64,000 nt of DNA from Vibrio injensis (GCF_001895205.1 NZ_BDJF01000027.1:124001-188000), one strand, 5' to 3'. Positions 1 to 9,089 are shown, counted from the first letter of the stretch. Program-made: numbers and translations. The notes: generated by a model from the sequence alone, not told the origin.

Positions 1-360
1 CAGTAAGGTTTTACCACTTTTGATAATTTCGCCCGCCGCCGCTTCAAGACGATAAGTAAAATCTTCCGCATCGCCGCAATCGAACACCAGATCACCAGCA
101 TCAATCACTTTTGTCTGAGCAAATAAGTTGAAATCCCATGGGAATTTCTTTCCTTCCCAAGCAAGATTCACCGAAGCGCGACGAATAGCATCTGGCCCCA
201 TACGAGCGCCAGAACGACCTGAAGTGGCCATATCTAAAGGCACACCCAGTACGACGACATCCGCATCGCTATCGATCGGGTTTCTCATATATGGACGACG
301 GACAAAGGTCATCGCATTGGAGTAGAGTGAATAATCAGTTTTCGTAAACAAATCATTCAT
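1..360 (-). CDS. speB: Agmatinase (5'-partial window edge: C-terminal part missing)
   Basis: Agmatinase hydrolyses agmatine to putrescine and urea in the cytoplasm. The first 120 codons are present; the rest runs off the left edge of the window. The N-terminus carries VVVLGVPLDMATSGRSGAR, the ureohydrolase segment in which glycine- and serine-rich residues precede the metal-binding region; the Mn-binding His/Asp clusters would lie outside the window. The ATG follows the speA stop codon with no gap (TAA then ATG), and AGAGGA inside the end of speA acts as ribosome binding site, so the two genes are almost certainly translated from one mRNA. Identification rests on this segment and on the speA neighbour. 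Confidence is high for the family. Confidence 0.9.
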   Translation of the reverse strand, partial: MNDLFTKTDYSLYSNAMTFVRRPYMRNPIDSDADVVVLGVPLDMATSGRSGARMGPDAIRRASVNLAWEGKKFPWDFNLFAQTKVIDAGDLVFDCGDAEDFTYRLEAAAGEIIKSGKTLL

Positions 361-2283
361 TTAAAAGTCCTCTAAATAAGTATAACCACTCAAGCCCTGC
401 TCTAGCTCTGCTAAAACAATCGCTTGTTCTTCGGTCGCCACACGTTGGCTAACCAATTGACGATAATTGGCACGAATCGCATCAACATCGATATGCACAT
501 AACGCATCATATCTTCTACGGTATCCCCTTCATTGATCGAGGTAATTTCCGCGTCTCCGTTATCAGTAATATTGACCACGACACTGTGGGTATCACCAAA
601 CAAATTGTGCATATCACCCAAAATTTCCTGATAAGCACCCACTAAGAAAAAGCCCATCAAATAAGGCTTATCTTTTGACCAAGCTGGTACTGGAAGGGTG
701 GTTTCAATCCCTTGCCCCTCGACATACTGTTCAATCGCACCATCTGAATCACAGGTGATGTCTAGCATGACAGCACGACGATCTTCAACATTATGTAAGT
801 CTGATAAAGGAAGTACGGGGAACACTTGATCGATACCCCAGGCATCCGGTAATGATTGAAATAAAGAGAAGTTGACAAAGAATTTGTCGGCTAATCTTTC
901 TTGCAACTCATCAAGTATTGGGCGATGGAAACGATTCTTAGTGCTCATTTTCAAGCGTAATTCATAGTAAATACGCAGTGAAAGCTGCTCAATCCATGCA
1001 CGATGTTGTAAGTTGATCACACCTGAAGCAAACAGAGTATGCGCTTCTGATAAATCACTTTGCGTATCATTATAAATTTCAATTAATGCACGCGCATCAG
1101 TACCTTCACGTAAGGTTTCCCAGCTACGCCACATATTTTGCATCAAAATTGGATCATCGGTTTCTGGTTCGCTGATCTGCTCAGGCATATACGCTTCAGT
1201 ACCAATAACATTGGTAATCAATACCGCATGGTGAGCAGTGATTGAGCGACCAGATTCAGAAATGATGATCGGTTTCGGTTGCTCATACAGATTACACATA
1301 TCGGCAACAACATTGACAATATTGCGAGCGTATTCTTGTAGACCATAGTTCATCGAGTTCGATGATTGGCTCCGTGTACCGTCATAATCTATCGCTAAAC
1401 CGCCACCGACATCAAAGTAATCAATCTTGGCACCAAGTTCTCTGAGTTCACAATAAAAACGAGCGGCTTCATTGACGCCATTACGTACGTCACGAATATT
1501 GGCCATTTGCGATCCCAAATGGAAATGCACTAACTGCAGAGCTTCAAGTTGGTCTTCAGCTCGTAGACGCTCAACCACCGTTAATACTTGTGAAGCTGCT
1601 AAACCGAACTTAGATTTTTCACCACCACTGGATTGCCATTTACCAGCGCCCTGCGACGCTAAACGAATGCGTAAGCCTAAGCGAGGTTTTACGCCAAGGC
1701 TTTTGGCTTCTTTTAGGATCAGATCGAGCTCGGAAAGCTTCTCCAAGACGATGAAGACTTTATGACCTAATTTCTCACCGATCAACGCAAGACGAATGTA
1801 TTCGCGATCTTTATAACCATTACAAACAATGACTGAACTGGCCTGTTGCGCCATCGCGAGTACGGCAAGAAGTTCTGGTTTACTGCCCGCTTCCAGACCA
1901 AGTTGCTTAGTTTCAAGTTCAGCTTGACTGGCGAGTATCTCATCCACCACTTCTTTTTGTTGGTTAACTTTAATCGGGTAAACCAACAAATATTTATTAG
2001 GGTAATCACACTCTTCAATCGCTTGATTAAAAGCGTCACAAATATTGTGCACACGTTGGTGCAGAATCTGTGGGAAACGAACCAATACCGGAAGATTAAG
2101 ATTACGAGCTTCAAGTTGTTTGACTATCGAACTCAATGCGGTTGGATGAGCATTATCTTTTCTTGGTGAAACGATCACTTCACCATGGTCATCAATGCCA
2201 TAAAAACCTTGGCTCCAATAATGAACATTATAATCCGCACGAACACGATCTAATTTGGATGATTTTTCCACTTGATATCTCAC
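361..2283 (-). CDS. speA: Biosynthetic arginine decarboxylase
   Basis: Converts arginine to agmatine, the first step of the agmatine route to putrescine; the product is used by SpeB encoded immediately downstream. The protein has 640 residues, close to the usual length of about 630-660 for this PLP-dependent, alanine-racemase-fold (fold type III) decarboxylase. The PLP lysine is in [11 protein letters not shown] (K105). The phosphate-binding glycine stretch appears as [15 protein letters not shown] near residue 290. The start is ATG at 2283, giving an N-terminus [14 protein letters not shown] without signal sequence, so it is cytosolic. The gene leads a speA-speB operon on the minus strand. 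No clear operator was recognised upstream. Confidence 0.95.
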   Translation of the reverse strand: MRYQVEKSSKLDRVRADYNVHYWSQGFYGIDDHGEVIVSPRKDNAHPTALSSIVKQLEARNLNLPVLVRFPQILHQRVHNICDAFNQAIEECDYPNKYLLVYPIKVNQQKEVVDEILASQAELETKQLGLEAGSKPELLAVLAMAQQASSVIVCNGYKDREYIRLALIGEKLGHKVFIVLEKLSELDLILKEAKSLGVKPRLGLRIRLASQGAGKWQSSGGEKSKFGLAASQVLTVVERLRAEDQLEALQLVHFHLGSQMANIRDVRNGVNEAARFYCELRELGAKIDYFDVGGGLAIDYDGTRSQSSNSMNYGLQEYARNIVNVVADMCNLYEQPKPIIISESGRSITAHHAVLITNVIGTEAYMPEQISEPETDDPILMQNMWRSWETLREGTDARALIEIYNDTQSDLSEAHTLFASGVINLQHRAWIEQLSLRIYYELRLKMSTKNRFHRPILDELQERLADKFFVNFSLFQSLPDAWGIDQVFPVLPLSDLHNVEDRRAVMLDITCDSDGAIEQYVEGQGIETTLPVPAWSKDKPYLMGFFLVGAYQEILGDMHNLFGDTHSVVVNITDNGDAEITSINEGDTVEDMMRYVHIDVDAIRANYRQLVSQRVATEEQAIVLAELEQGLSGYTYLEDF

Positions 2284-2574
2284 AAAAACAGAGAGAATGT
2301 AGTGATAGCCACATTATGCCATCACACCTGACACCCTAAATGTCACGCGCTTTATCGGCGAAAAGAGAGGGTGTGTCTAATGATAATAATTTGTCGTAAA
2401 GACAAGCTTTAGTTATGGCTACCACTGATTAATTAAAGTCATCAAAACCTCCGTATCCTATCGCTCCATAGAGAGTTAACCAACTCATCGACATCGATAG
2501 ACGAACCCAAGCCATTCGGTATGCCGATCGTCTAGGTGATTCACACGACGTCACGTGAACGACCCAGCTCAAGC

Positions 2575-3435
2575 TTAACCGTGGTTAATCAGCGCATTAA
2601 AGTTTTTGTTACCGTACAGCGATTCAAAATCAGGCTCTTCAAGAATTAAATCGCGCATTGATGGGCTTATCTCTATTGCTCGTTGAATATCTTCCAATGC
2701 TTGATCTTCTGCTCCTAAACGAGCATAAGCACACGCACGCTGATACAACGCTGGTCCATTATCGTTATCCAGCTCTAACACTCGATTACAGAGACTCATC
2801 GCCCAGTGATACTCTTGCATTTCCATTACCGCATCAGCTTTATAAGTCAATGCTTCAAGATCGCCGGGGCGAATTTTGAGTATTTCGTCATAGACATCGA
2901 TGCGCTGCTCTGCCGTCTGTACACTTTGCGATCTCAGCCATAAATTATGGATCTCATTAATCACTTCAATTTCACGGTTATTTTCAGTAATGATGCGGCT
3001 TTTACGCTTTAAATCTTGCTCTAAGGCGACAAACTTTCGTTCATATTCTTGAGCGATTTTATTAATGCTTTTATCGGCCATTTCCCGGGTATTGTGTTTA
3101 ACTTCCCGTAACGATTGCCAACCAATCAAAGCAACTAAAGAAGCCACACCAGCGATAACATAGAAAAAATAAGTCACGGTAACATTGGAATAACTGAGCG
3201 ACCGATCGGCGACGGATAATTCACGGTCAGTGATTTGAATGGTTAAGCGGCGCTCTAAATCTTGCTGATCCTGACGTAACGCTCTTAATTCATCGAGGAT
3301 ATAACGTTCAACTAATGGTCTATCCAAAATCGGCGATTCTGAATACGGAGGCTCACGCTCTTCCTGTGCCCAAGCCACTGAACCGATCAGTATCATCATG
3401 GCAAAAATTACTCGGCAAATGTGTCGCACGTGCAA
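2575..3435 (-). CDS. Membrane-anchored tetratricopeptide-repeat protein
   Basis: A 286-residue protein of unknown role. It starts with a signal peptide (residues 1-23, ending near SVAWAQ). Residues 45-70 are a charged predicted coiled coil, a hydrophobic segment near 85-106 (VTYFFYVIAGVASLVALIGW) should span the membrane, and residues 110-160 are again highly charged and helical. From about 180 to the end, two to three TPR-like helical pairs are visible (YDEILKIRPGDLEALTYKADAV; CNRVLELDNDNGPALYQRACAY; ALEDIQRAIEISPSMRDLIL). TPR segments bind other proteins, so it may be a scaffold at the inner membrane. It stands alone; the nearest gene on the same strand is speA 291 nt downstream. No enzymatic motif was seen. 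Confidence 0.75.
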   Translation of the reverse strand: MHVRHICRVIFAMMILIGSVAWAQEEREPPYSESPILDRPLVERYILDELRALRQDQQDLERRLTIQITDRELSVADRSLSYSNVTVTYFFYVIAGVASLVALIGWQSLREVKHNTREMADKSINKIAQEYERKFVALEQDLKRKSRIITENNREIEVINEIHNLWLRSQSVQTAEQRIDVYDEILKIRPGDLEALTYKADAVMEMQEYHWAMSLCNRVLELDNDNGPALYQRACAYARLGAEDQALEDIQRAIEISPSMRDLILEEPDFESLYGNKNFNALINHG

Positions 3436-3806
3436 GGCTCCTTAATAGCTTTACTGCCACGTAGCGTTTCATGGTTGGTCTAGCTTGAAGCGATGACGAT
3501 AGATATGGACCATCTGGTTTTGTCTGATTGCAGACATTCTTCACTAACCAGTCAGCCGATGTTACGTGAAGATATCGATCACCAAAAAACATTTCAATTC
3601 AAAGCATCAACAACCAAAAACTGGGCATATTTTTTATAATTAAGCGGTAACATTAACAAACTTAAGTCAAAAAATCATCAAACTGCTTAACAAGCAGCAC
3701 AAAAAAGTGTTTCGAACTCTATCAATACTTCATCTACCTTGTCTCAACGAAAAGAATTCGATTGAAATTACGCACAGTTCAGTTATTTTCACCCCCATTT
3801 AATGGG
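3436..3806. other. Intergenic stretch without recognised gene
   Basis: This 371-nt stretch lies between divergent genes (TPR protein on the minus strand, MscS-type channel on the plus strand). It is AT-rich toward 3600-3780 and should hold the promoter of the TPR gene. No convincing ORF, RNA gene or operator was recognised. An ERIC-like degraded element follows at 3807. Confidence 0.5.
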
Positions 3807-3951
3807 TTAAACCCAAGCCACTTGTCATTATGAGTAAGTGGTGGATAAGCGTCCACTATGGCACTCCTGAGCGTTATTAATATAGATAAACAGTAGGGTT
3901 GGAGATAAACGAACGTCGTCAGTACCGCTGCGTTTCAAGTAGAAAGGGGAT
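3807..3951 (+). repeat. Degraded ERIC (IRU)-like element
   Basis: Similarity to the better-preserved ERIC copies at 16535, 22758 and 44151 is visible at both ends (ACCCAAGCCACTTG at the left, CTGCGTTTCAAGTAGAAAGG at the right) and in the centre (GATAAACGAACGTCGTCAG corresponds to TGAACGAACGNAGCCAA). The middle has diverged. The element ends only 9 nt before the start codon of the MscS-type gene and its AAAGGGG may contribute to that gene's ribosome binding site. Calling it ERIC is inference from eye alignment. Confidence 0.5.
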
Positions 3952-3960
3952 AAATGTATT

Positions 3961-4533
3961 ATGAAATTGCTTTCTTTATTACAAGAGAATTACCAATGGG
4001 CACTTTCTGTGCTCATATTACTGCTCTACCCTAAACTGGTTTTTTTAAGTTTGCGGATATTAGATAAAACGGTTGGACAAAGAGAAGACAGTGATCGATT
4101 ACAGCGAGTCAAATGGCTACTCAAAACCTCACTTTTTATGATAATTCTTTTAGGGATCATGATGATTTGGGGGATCGAACTACGCGGGCTGTTGGTGATT
4201 GGTTCTTCATTGTTTGCTTTGATCGGGGTGGCGTTATTCGCAAGCTGGTCTTTACTCAGTAATATCACCTCCTTCTTAGTGCTGTTTATCCAAAATCACT
4301 TTCGAATCGGATCTTGGGTAAAAGTCATCGATGGGAGCAATTTTATCGAAGGACGCTTAGTGGATATGACACTATTTAATGTGGTACTCGAGACTCTAGA
4401 TGGAAATCGAGTCCTCTACCCGAATAATTTATTCATTGTTCGGCCGGTCGTCGTGTTGGCTAAAGCTCCCGAAAAAAATGCTAAAAAAACAGTGAAAAAA
4501 CAACTACCAAAGCTCACGACACCCAATCTTTAA
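3961..4533 (+). CDS. Small mechanosensitive channel, MscS family
   Basis: A 190-residue inner-membrane protein. Hydrophobic helices lie near residues 12-30, 52-72 and 78-108. The last contains GSSLFALIGVALFASWSLLSNITSFLVL, the glycine/alanine-rich pore-lining TM3 of the MscS family. It is followed by the beta-domain motif FRIGSWVKVIDGSNFIEGRLVDM and LYPNNLFIV. The protein stops soon after, so it has the pore and beta domain but not the alpha/beta C-terminal domain of E. coli MscS (286 residues); short forms of this kind are common in marine gamma-proteobacteria. The likely role is release of solutes on osmotic downshock. The start at 3961 follows AAGGGG after 13 nt, rather far. It is convergent with hutZ. 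Confidence 0.82.
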   Translation: MKLLSLLQENYQWALSVLILLLYPKLVFLSLRILDKTVGQREDSDRLQRVKWLLKTSLFMIILLGIMMIWGIELRGLLVIGSSLFALIGVALFASWSLLSNITSFLVLFIQNHFRIGSWVKVIDGSNFIEGRLVDMTLFNVVLETLDGNRVLYPNNLFIVRPVVVLAKAPEKNAKKTVKKQLPKLTTPNL

Positions 4534-4560
4534 CTAATTCATAGCACCTCTCTCATGACA

Positions 4561-4590
4561 TCATCAAAGGCCAATCTTAGCCTTTGATGA
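4561..4590. terminator. Perfect 11-bp inverted repeat between convergent genes
   Basis: TCATCAAAGGC (4561-4571) pairs fully with GCCTTTGATGA (4580-4590) around an 8-nt loop. It lies between the convergent MscS-type gene and hutZ. No T-tract follows on either strand, so it is at best a weak bidirectional terminator or an mRNA 3'-end stabiliser. Confidence 0.45.
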
Positions 4591-4614
4591 TAACAGCGTA
4601 GCCAAGTTTCAGCT

Positions 4615-5145
4615 TTATGCGTTGGCGATTTGTCTATGCCCTTCTTCAAGATGAACAAAATCAACCAAATCATCTCCTGAAACTTGGTAGGCTTGGCCAA
4701 AACCTTTTACGAACAACCCATGCTCTGGCTTTAAGCAAAACAACGAGAAATCTTCTAGCTGGCTTAAATTAGTGATGATCTCGCCAAACCGCTGTTGCAT
4801 TTGTTCAATCACCTGTTGCCATAGCGGCGAGTGACGTTCAATCATGCTCGCTTGAGCATCAAACGTTAATCGCTTGCGAGCAAAAAGCTGCTTCGCACTT
4901 GATTCATCTTCAATCATCATGATCGATACTTGAGAATTCACCGCTAAATTACGCGCATGACGCGCAATATGGGAAATCAGAATAAAGTAACCCTCTTGGT
5001 TTTGTACAAAGGGAGCATAGCTGACATTCGGTTTACCTTGCGCATCGACGGTTGCTAACTGTAATGTCGTACGTTGTTGACGAAATTCTTTAATTTCTGG
5101 CTCTAAACGGCCTTGTAGTCTTTCTTGTTTAACTTGCTGTTCCAT
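4615..5145 (-). CDS. hutZ: Heme utilisation protein HutZ
   Basis: HutZ is a cytoplasmic heme-degrading protein of the split-barrel (pyridoxamine-phosphate-oxidase-like) fold, known from V. cholerae. The start chosen is ATG at 5145, because AAGGAG lies 8 nt upstream and this gives 176 residues. With this numbering the residues reported as heme ligand and its partner in the V. cholerae protein fall in place: His170 in HLEEGHRQIANA and Asp132 in LEDFSLF. A longer in-frame reading to 5238 would overlap hutX and lacks family similarity. It is second in a hutX-hutZ operon, 22 nt after hutX. Regulation is probably by Fur through the box at 5731. The missing partner hutW is discussed under findings. 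Confidence 0.93.
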   Translation of the reverse strand: MEQQVKQERLQGRLEPEIKEFRQQRTTLQLATVDAQGKPNVSYAPFVQNQEGYFILISHIARHARNLAVNSQVSIMMIEDESSAKQLFARKRLTFDAQASMIERHSPLWQQVIEQMQQRFGEIITNLSQLEDFSLFCLKPEHGLFVKGFGQAYQVSGDDLVDFVHLEEGHRQIANA

Positions 5146-5167
5146 TGACGTGCTCCTTACAAGGCGG

Positions 5168-5683
5168 TTATTTAAATTGTTGTTGCATGGTTTGAAAACG
5201 ATCGACCTGCTGAGCGATAAGCTCACGCTTATCGTCACGGCCTAAATAAATCTTAAAAATAGAATCTCCCTGCTGAGTGAAAAAACCAAAGTAATGACTT
5301 TCTCGTCCCATAAATGGCTTACTCACTAAAGCAATATGATGAATTAAATCTATTTTTAAGTGACCATGGAGTTGACCTGGCTGCCCAAATAAATTGTAGT
5401 AACCACGTGCCTCTTTACCCTTAGGTAGCGGAGCCTTAATTTCAAAAATAGAGCCAAATGACTGTACGATGGTAGTGACATTGGTCTCCCAGTCTGCAAT
5501 CTCCGTTAATACCATCTGCGCGTGATCACCCGAGAGCAGGGTAACCATTTCGCTAGGAAAAGCAGACACAACAGCAAACTCACTCACCGCTAAACGTTCA
5601 GCAATTTGTGCTGGAAGTAATGTGGGCTCATCATTCAATAGCTGCGCCACTTGGTGTGATAATTGTTCCATTTTGTTATCCAA
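5168..5683 (-). CDS. hutX: Heme utilisation cystosolic carrier protein HutX
   Basis: HutX is a cytosolic heme-binding protein that hands heme to HutZ in V. cholerae. The 171-residue product begins with a predicted helical HTH-like segment (LNDEPTLLPAQIAERLAVSEFAVVSAFP) typical of this family and continues with the HuvX/HuvY fold, including KEARGYYNLFGQPGQLHGHLK and the C-terminal FFTQQGDSIFKIYLGRD. ATG at 5683 is used; an internal ATG four codons later would remove little. It is the first gene of hutXZ and diverges from hutBCD. A Fur-like box lies about 48 nt upstream of the start. Confidence 0.92.
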   Translation of the reverse strand: MDNKMEQLSHQVAQLLNDEPTLLPAQIAERLAVSEFAVVSAFPSEMVTLLSGDHAQMVLTEIADWETNVTTIVQSFGSIFEIKAPLPKGKEARGYYNLFGQPGQLHGHLKIDLIHHIALVSKPFMGRESHYFGFFTQQGDSIFKIYLGRDDKRELIAQQVDRFQTMQQQFK

Positions 5684-5730
5684 TACGATTACGTGGGTAT
5701 CTCAACGTCATTAAGAATAATTAGAGACAA

Positions 5731-5753
5731 ATGATAATGCAATTGATAATTGA
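5731..5753. promoter_or_regulatory. Putative Fur box in the hutX/hutB divergent promoter
   Basis: The stretch ATGATAATGCAATTGATAAT and the following TGA resemble the Fur consensus, built from GATAAT repeats in both orientations (TGATAAT followed by ATTGATAATTGA). It lies 48 nt upstream of hutX, where a Fur repressor would cover that promoter. Heme uptake genes of this type are classic Fur targets in Vibrio. The site is read by eye; no matrix score was computed. Confidence 0.6.
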
Positions 5754-5805
5754 TATTGTTTGTATTGTGGGTAATAATTTGCGCTCTTGAAACTAGAAAC
5801 TGCCA

Positions 5806-5922
5806 AATACCTCATACGCCGTCAGTACTCAGTAAGTCAGTGAATCCCAAGCGCATAGATAACGCAGTCATTAGGGAATCCGAACCTCGCTAACCTAACT
5901 GCAGATTGAAGTAATATGAGGA
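5806..5922 (+). repeat. Degraded ERIC (IRU)-like element upstream of hutB
   Basis: The interval has ATACCTCATACGCCGTCAG at its left end and GATTGAAGTAATATGAGGAT at its right end, a partly complementary pair. Its middle reads AAGTCAGTGAATCCCAAGCG, then GCATAGATAACG, then TTAGGGAATCCGAACCTCG, in the order and spacing of ERIC. It sits between the Fur-like box and hutB, so it may separate hutB from its ancestral promoter. It is clearly more diverged than the copies at 22758 and 44151. Confidence 0.55.
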
Positions 5923-5942
5923 TCATTGTGGCGATTGAGTGA

Positions 5943-6806
5943 ATGAGCATCATGAAATTTTCTGCACCTTTTCGTCGGCTACTTGCCAGTATTTTATTCC
6001 TCTTGTGCGCTAATAATCTTTGGGCAGCTGAACGTGTGATCAGTGCGGGCAGCAGCGTCACAGAACTTATCTTTGCATTAGGTGGACAAGAGCAATTAAT
6101 TGCGGTGGATGTCACCAGCAATGAACCTCGCACTCGTGAATTACCTCAAGTGGGCTATCACCGACAGCTCTCGGCAGAAGGCTTACTGGCTTTAAATCCA
6201 ACCCAATTAATTGGTTCAGATGAAATGGGACCAGAAAGTACCTTACGCCAACTGCGCTCCGCTGGCGTCAAAGTCAGCGTCATCAATAGTGATCCTGATG
6301 CGCAAGGATTGCTTGAACGTATCGACCAAATTGCTCAATTAATGAATCGCCAAACAGCGGCAAAGTCATTAAAACGTCAAGTTAATGATTCTTTACAACA
6401 ACTTAAAGATGGGCAACCAGAGCAATCACCACTCAAGGTGTTATTTTTACTGCTTCATGAAGGACGAGCAGCCAACGTCGCTGGCTTAAATACTATTCCT
6501 GATACGCTGATCACTTTAGCTGGCGCTCGTAACCCTGCTGCAGAAATGATTTCCGCCTATAAACCCTTATCGATGGAAGCGCTGATCACCATGCAACCAG
6601 ACGTTATTTTGGTCAGTGGCCGTAGTTATGATCAACTCGGTGGAGCAGAGGCTATCTTAGAAGCGCTACCAATGTTAAAAGCTACCCCGGCGGGAATTCA
6701 TCAACGTATCGTTACCATTGATGGTCATGCGCTCGTTGGTGGCGTAGGACTAAAAACGATTCAAGAAGCTTTGCGTTTGCAAGCGTTACTCTATCCAAAA
6801 GGATAA
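5943..6806 (+). CDS. hutB: Heme ABC transporter, periplasmic heme-binding protein
   Basis: A 287-residue periplasmic binding protein that picks up heme in the periplasm and delivers it to HutCD. A signal peptide covers residues 1-29 (RRLLASILFLLCANNLWAA). The mature part has the helical-backbone (TroA/BtuF-like) fold: VISAGSSVTELIFALGGQEQLIAVD, VGYHRQLSAEGLLALNPTQLI, and the C-terminal VNLT-like segment ALVGGVGLKTIQEAL. The conserved Tyr of HmuT-type proteins is in VGYHRQLS (Y about residue 72). It is first of a hutB-hutC-hutD operon (5-nt gap to hutC). ATG at 5943 was kept; the internal ATG three codons later is possible. Confidence 0.92.
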   Translation: MSIMKFSAPFRRLLASILFLLCANNLWAAERVISAGSSVTELIFALGGQEQLIAVDVTSNEPRTRELPQVGYHRQLSAEGLLALNPTQLIGSDEMGPESTLRQLRSAGVKVSVINSDPDAQGLLERIDQIAQLMNRQTAAKSLKRQVNDSLQQLKDGQPEQSPLKVLFLLLHEGRAANVAGLNTIPDTLITLAGARNPAAEMISAYKPLSMEALITMQPDVILVSGRSYDQLGGAEAILEALPMLKATPAGIHQRIVTIDGHALVGGVGLKTIQEALRLQALLYPKG

Positions 6807-6811
6807 CCGCA

Positions 6812-7843
6812 GTGTTGCGTCATGTGCCTATTCATTTATTACTTATTATCCTCGCCCTCAGCTTAGGGATATTAAGTTTAGCGTCAATTACCGTTGGCCC
6901 TATGTCGATCAGTTTTCGAGATAGCTTGCATAGTTTAGTGTTTCACTCTGATGATATCGCGGCTCATATCAATCTGGTTATTCATCAAATCCGCCTCCCT
7001 CGCACTCTTCTATGCTTATTAGTGGGCGCAATATTAGCGCTCTGTGGCGTGGTAATGCAGGGCTTATTTCGTAATCCTCTCGCTGAACCGGGGATCATTG
7101 GGGTATCTGCAGGTGCGTCATTAGGCGCAGCACTTGCGATTGTAGTACTCGCCTCTTTTGAGTTCGATGCCACTTGGATGAGTGTATTCACACTTCCTTT
7201 TTGTGCTTTTATCGGCGGAGTATTAACAACGTTACTGGTTTATCGACTAGGCACCAGTCAATTGGGAACTTCAGTGACTATCATGCTATTGGCTGGCGTG
7301 GCGATCAGTGCGCTTTCCGGAGCGGGTATTGGCTATTTAAATTTTCTGGCTGACGATCAAATGCTGCGAGATCTGACCTTATGGTCAATGGGCTCTTTTG
7401 CTGGCGCTAATTGGCCACAAATCTATTTGTGCCTGATCACCCTTGGATTATTGGGATATTGCTTTCACCGCCGAGCAATGGCACTCAATGCGCTTTTGCT
7501 GGGTGAATCTGAAGCTCGCTATCTAGGTATTGGAACACAACAACTTAAACGAGCGCTGATCGTACTCTGCGCCGCAGGGGTGGGAATCACCGTCAGCGTG
7601 GCTGGGATGATAGGCTTTGTCGGCTTAGTTGTTCTTCATTTGGGACGCATACTGGTTGGCCCTGATCATCGATATTTATTGCCCGTTTCCGCTCTTATCG
7701 GTGCACTACTGCTGACTTGCGCCGATATGTTTGCCCGCGTTGCGGTGGCACCGAGTGAATTGCCGATCGGCATTGTCACTGCGCTCGTCGGTGCTCCCTT
7801 TTTCCTCTACCTATTGTTTAAACAAAAAGGGAAACTGTTTTAA
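6812..7843 (+). CDS. hutC: Heme ABC transporter permease
   Basis: A 343-residue FecCD-family permease with about ten hydrophobic helices that forms the inner-membrane channel for heme. The family hallmarks are visible: IRLPRTLLCLLVGAILALCG, VMQGLFRNPLAEPGIIGVSAGASLGA, and the C-terminal RYLLPVSALIGALLL with the PSELPIGIVTALVGAPFFLYLL ending. Translation starts at GTG (6812), 5 nt after the hutB stop. The stop overlaps the hutD start (TAATG), so translation of the three genes is coupled. Known function comes from V. cholerae HutC; nothing unusual was seen. Confidence 0.93.
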   Translation: MLRHVPIHLLLIILALSLGILSLASITVGPMSISFRDSLHSLVFHSDDIAAHINLVIHQIRLPRTLLCLLVGAILALCGVVMQGLFRNPLAEPGIIGVSAGASLGAALAIVVLASFEFDATWMSVFTLPFCAFIGGVLTTLLVYRLGTSQLGTSVTIMLLAGVAISALSGAGIGYLNFLADDQMLRDLTLWSMGSFAGANWPQIYLCLITLGLLGYCFHRRAMALNALLLGESEARYLGIGTQQLKRALIVLCAAGVGITVSVAGMIGFVGLVVLHLGRILVGPDHRYLLPVSALIGALLLTCADMFARVAVAPSELPIGIVTALVGAPFFLYLLFKQKGKLF

Positions 7844-8622
7844 TGCCCACTCCAGCTATTCAGGCTCATCACTTAACGGTCTGTTTTCATTCAAAATCAA
7901 TATTAAAAGATATCAATATTGAACTTCATCACGGCGAGGTTACAGCTTTACTTGGTCCCAATGGGGCGGGTAAAAGTACCCTACTAAAAGCGTTAAGTGG
8001 TGAAATTGACACTCACGCTAAAATTCGCTTTTTTGGTCAAACTCGTGCCAACTGGTCAGCTAAGCGCTTAGCAAAACATGTCGGTGTTTTACCACAAAGT
8101 AGCTCATTAAACTTTCCATTTACCGCTCAAGAAGTGGTCGAGCTTGGAGCGATTCCACTGGACATTAGCCACCAACAAACTCGACAATTGGCACAATATT
8201 ATATGCAAAAAACCGATGTTTTACCGTTAGCCAATCGGCTTTATCCTGAACTCTCAGGCGGAGAAAAACAGCGCTTACACCTAGCAAGAGTGCTCACCCA
8301 ACTGCATCAATCCGGCGCACAAAAAGTCTTAATGCTTGATGAACCGACTTCTGCATTGGACTTAGCTCACCAACACAAAACCTTGCTTATCGCTCGTCAA
8401 TTAGCTCGAGAGGAGCAGTGTGCCGTCGTGATTGTATTGCATGATTTGAACTTAGCGGCGCAATACGCCGATCGGATGGTCATACTCCATCAAGGACACA
8501 TTGTGTGTGATGCTGCACCTTGGCAAGCTCTGAGCCCTGAGATGATCAAGCAAGTCTATGGTCATGATTCGATGATCGCACCACACCCAACGTTAGGTTT
8601 TCCTATGATCTACCCAGTTTAA
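7843..8622 (+). CDS. hutD: Heme ABC transporter ATP-binding protein
   Basis: A 259-residue ATPase that drives heme import by HutBC. It shows Walker A GPNGAGKST (about residues 38-46), the signature LSGGEKQR, Walker B VLMLDEPTSALD and the switch His in VIVLHDLNLAAQYAD. The start codon shares one base with the hutC stop. The stop codon overlaps the stop of the convergent TetR-family gene by three bases, so transcription from one side must read into the other. Confidence 0.94.
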   Translation: MPTPAIQAHHLTVCFHSKSILKDINIELHHGEVTALLGPNGAGKSTLLKALSGEIDTHAKIRFFGQTRANWSAKRLAKHVGVLPQSSSLNFPFTAQEVVELGAIPLDISHQQTRQLAQYYMQKTDVLPLANRLYPELSGGEKQRLHLARVLTQLHQSGAQKVLMLDEPTSALDLAHQHKTLLIARQLAREEQCAVVIVLHDLNLAAQYADRMVILHQGHIVCDAAPWQALSPEMIKQVYGHDSMIAPHPTLGFPMIYPV

Positions 8623-9089
8623 TCACGCTCACTCATCGCGATGATCGATTTACCAATTAACCACTCCAACTGTTGGCGACTTTGTGGTCCCCATTTATCC
8701 TCAACCAGTCTATAAAGCCGAGTCACCATTTGCGCTGCAAAAAACTCGGCGCGCTCCGCCATGACCAAATGTTGAAATAATAAACGCAACGTTGCCATAA
8801 AAGCTGGAGCAGTACGTAGCGCCTTCAACCAGCTCTCAGAGAACTCATTCAGCCCTTGCTCTAACTCTAAATACTCGGTGAATTGATTAAAAATTTTGCT
8901 TTCTAATGCCAATGCAAAATCAGTTTTTTTAGGGAAATGGTGGCTAATACCCGTTCGAGAAACCCCAGTCTGCTGACTTAATGTGGTGTAAGACATTTTG
9001 TCGTATCCTAAACTGAGCAACTGATCGATAACGGCATCCATAATTCTTTGAATCGTAATTTCGGTATCTTCTTTACTACGTTTTGGCAT
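8619..9089 (-). CDS. TetR-family transcriptional regulator
   Basis: A 156-residue DNA-binding protein, shorter than the usual 190 or so. The N-terminal helix-turn-helix is clear: MDAVIDQLLSLGYDKMSYTT, LSQQTGVSRTGISHHFPKKTD (residues about 16-56), with the typical F-x-K-x-D after the recognition helix. The rest is an all-helical ligand/dimer domain with no family signature that I recognise. It is convergent with hutD and overlaps its stop codon. The target and ligand are unknown; proximity to the heme genes is suggestive only. Confidence 0.85.
   Translation of the reverse strand: MPKRSKEDTEITIQRIMDAVIDQLLSLGYDKMSYTTLSQQTGVSRTGISHHFPKKTDFALALESKIFNQFTEYLELEQGLNEFSESWLKALRTAPAFMATLRLLFQHLVMAERAEFFAAQMVTRLYRLVEDKWGPQSRQQLEWLIGKSIIAMSERD

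Noticed and set aside
2460-2575. Possible reversed, highly degraded ERIC downstream of the TPR gene
   Set aside because: Short matches (GATTCAC, CGAACCCAAGCC, CTCAAGCTT) are in roughly the right order on the minus strand but could be chance.
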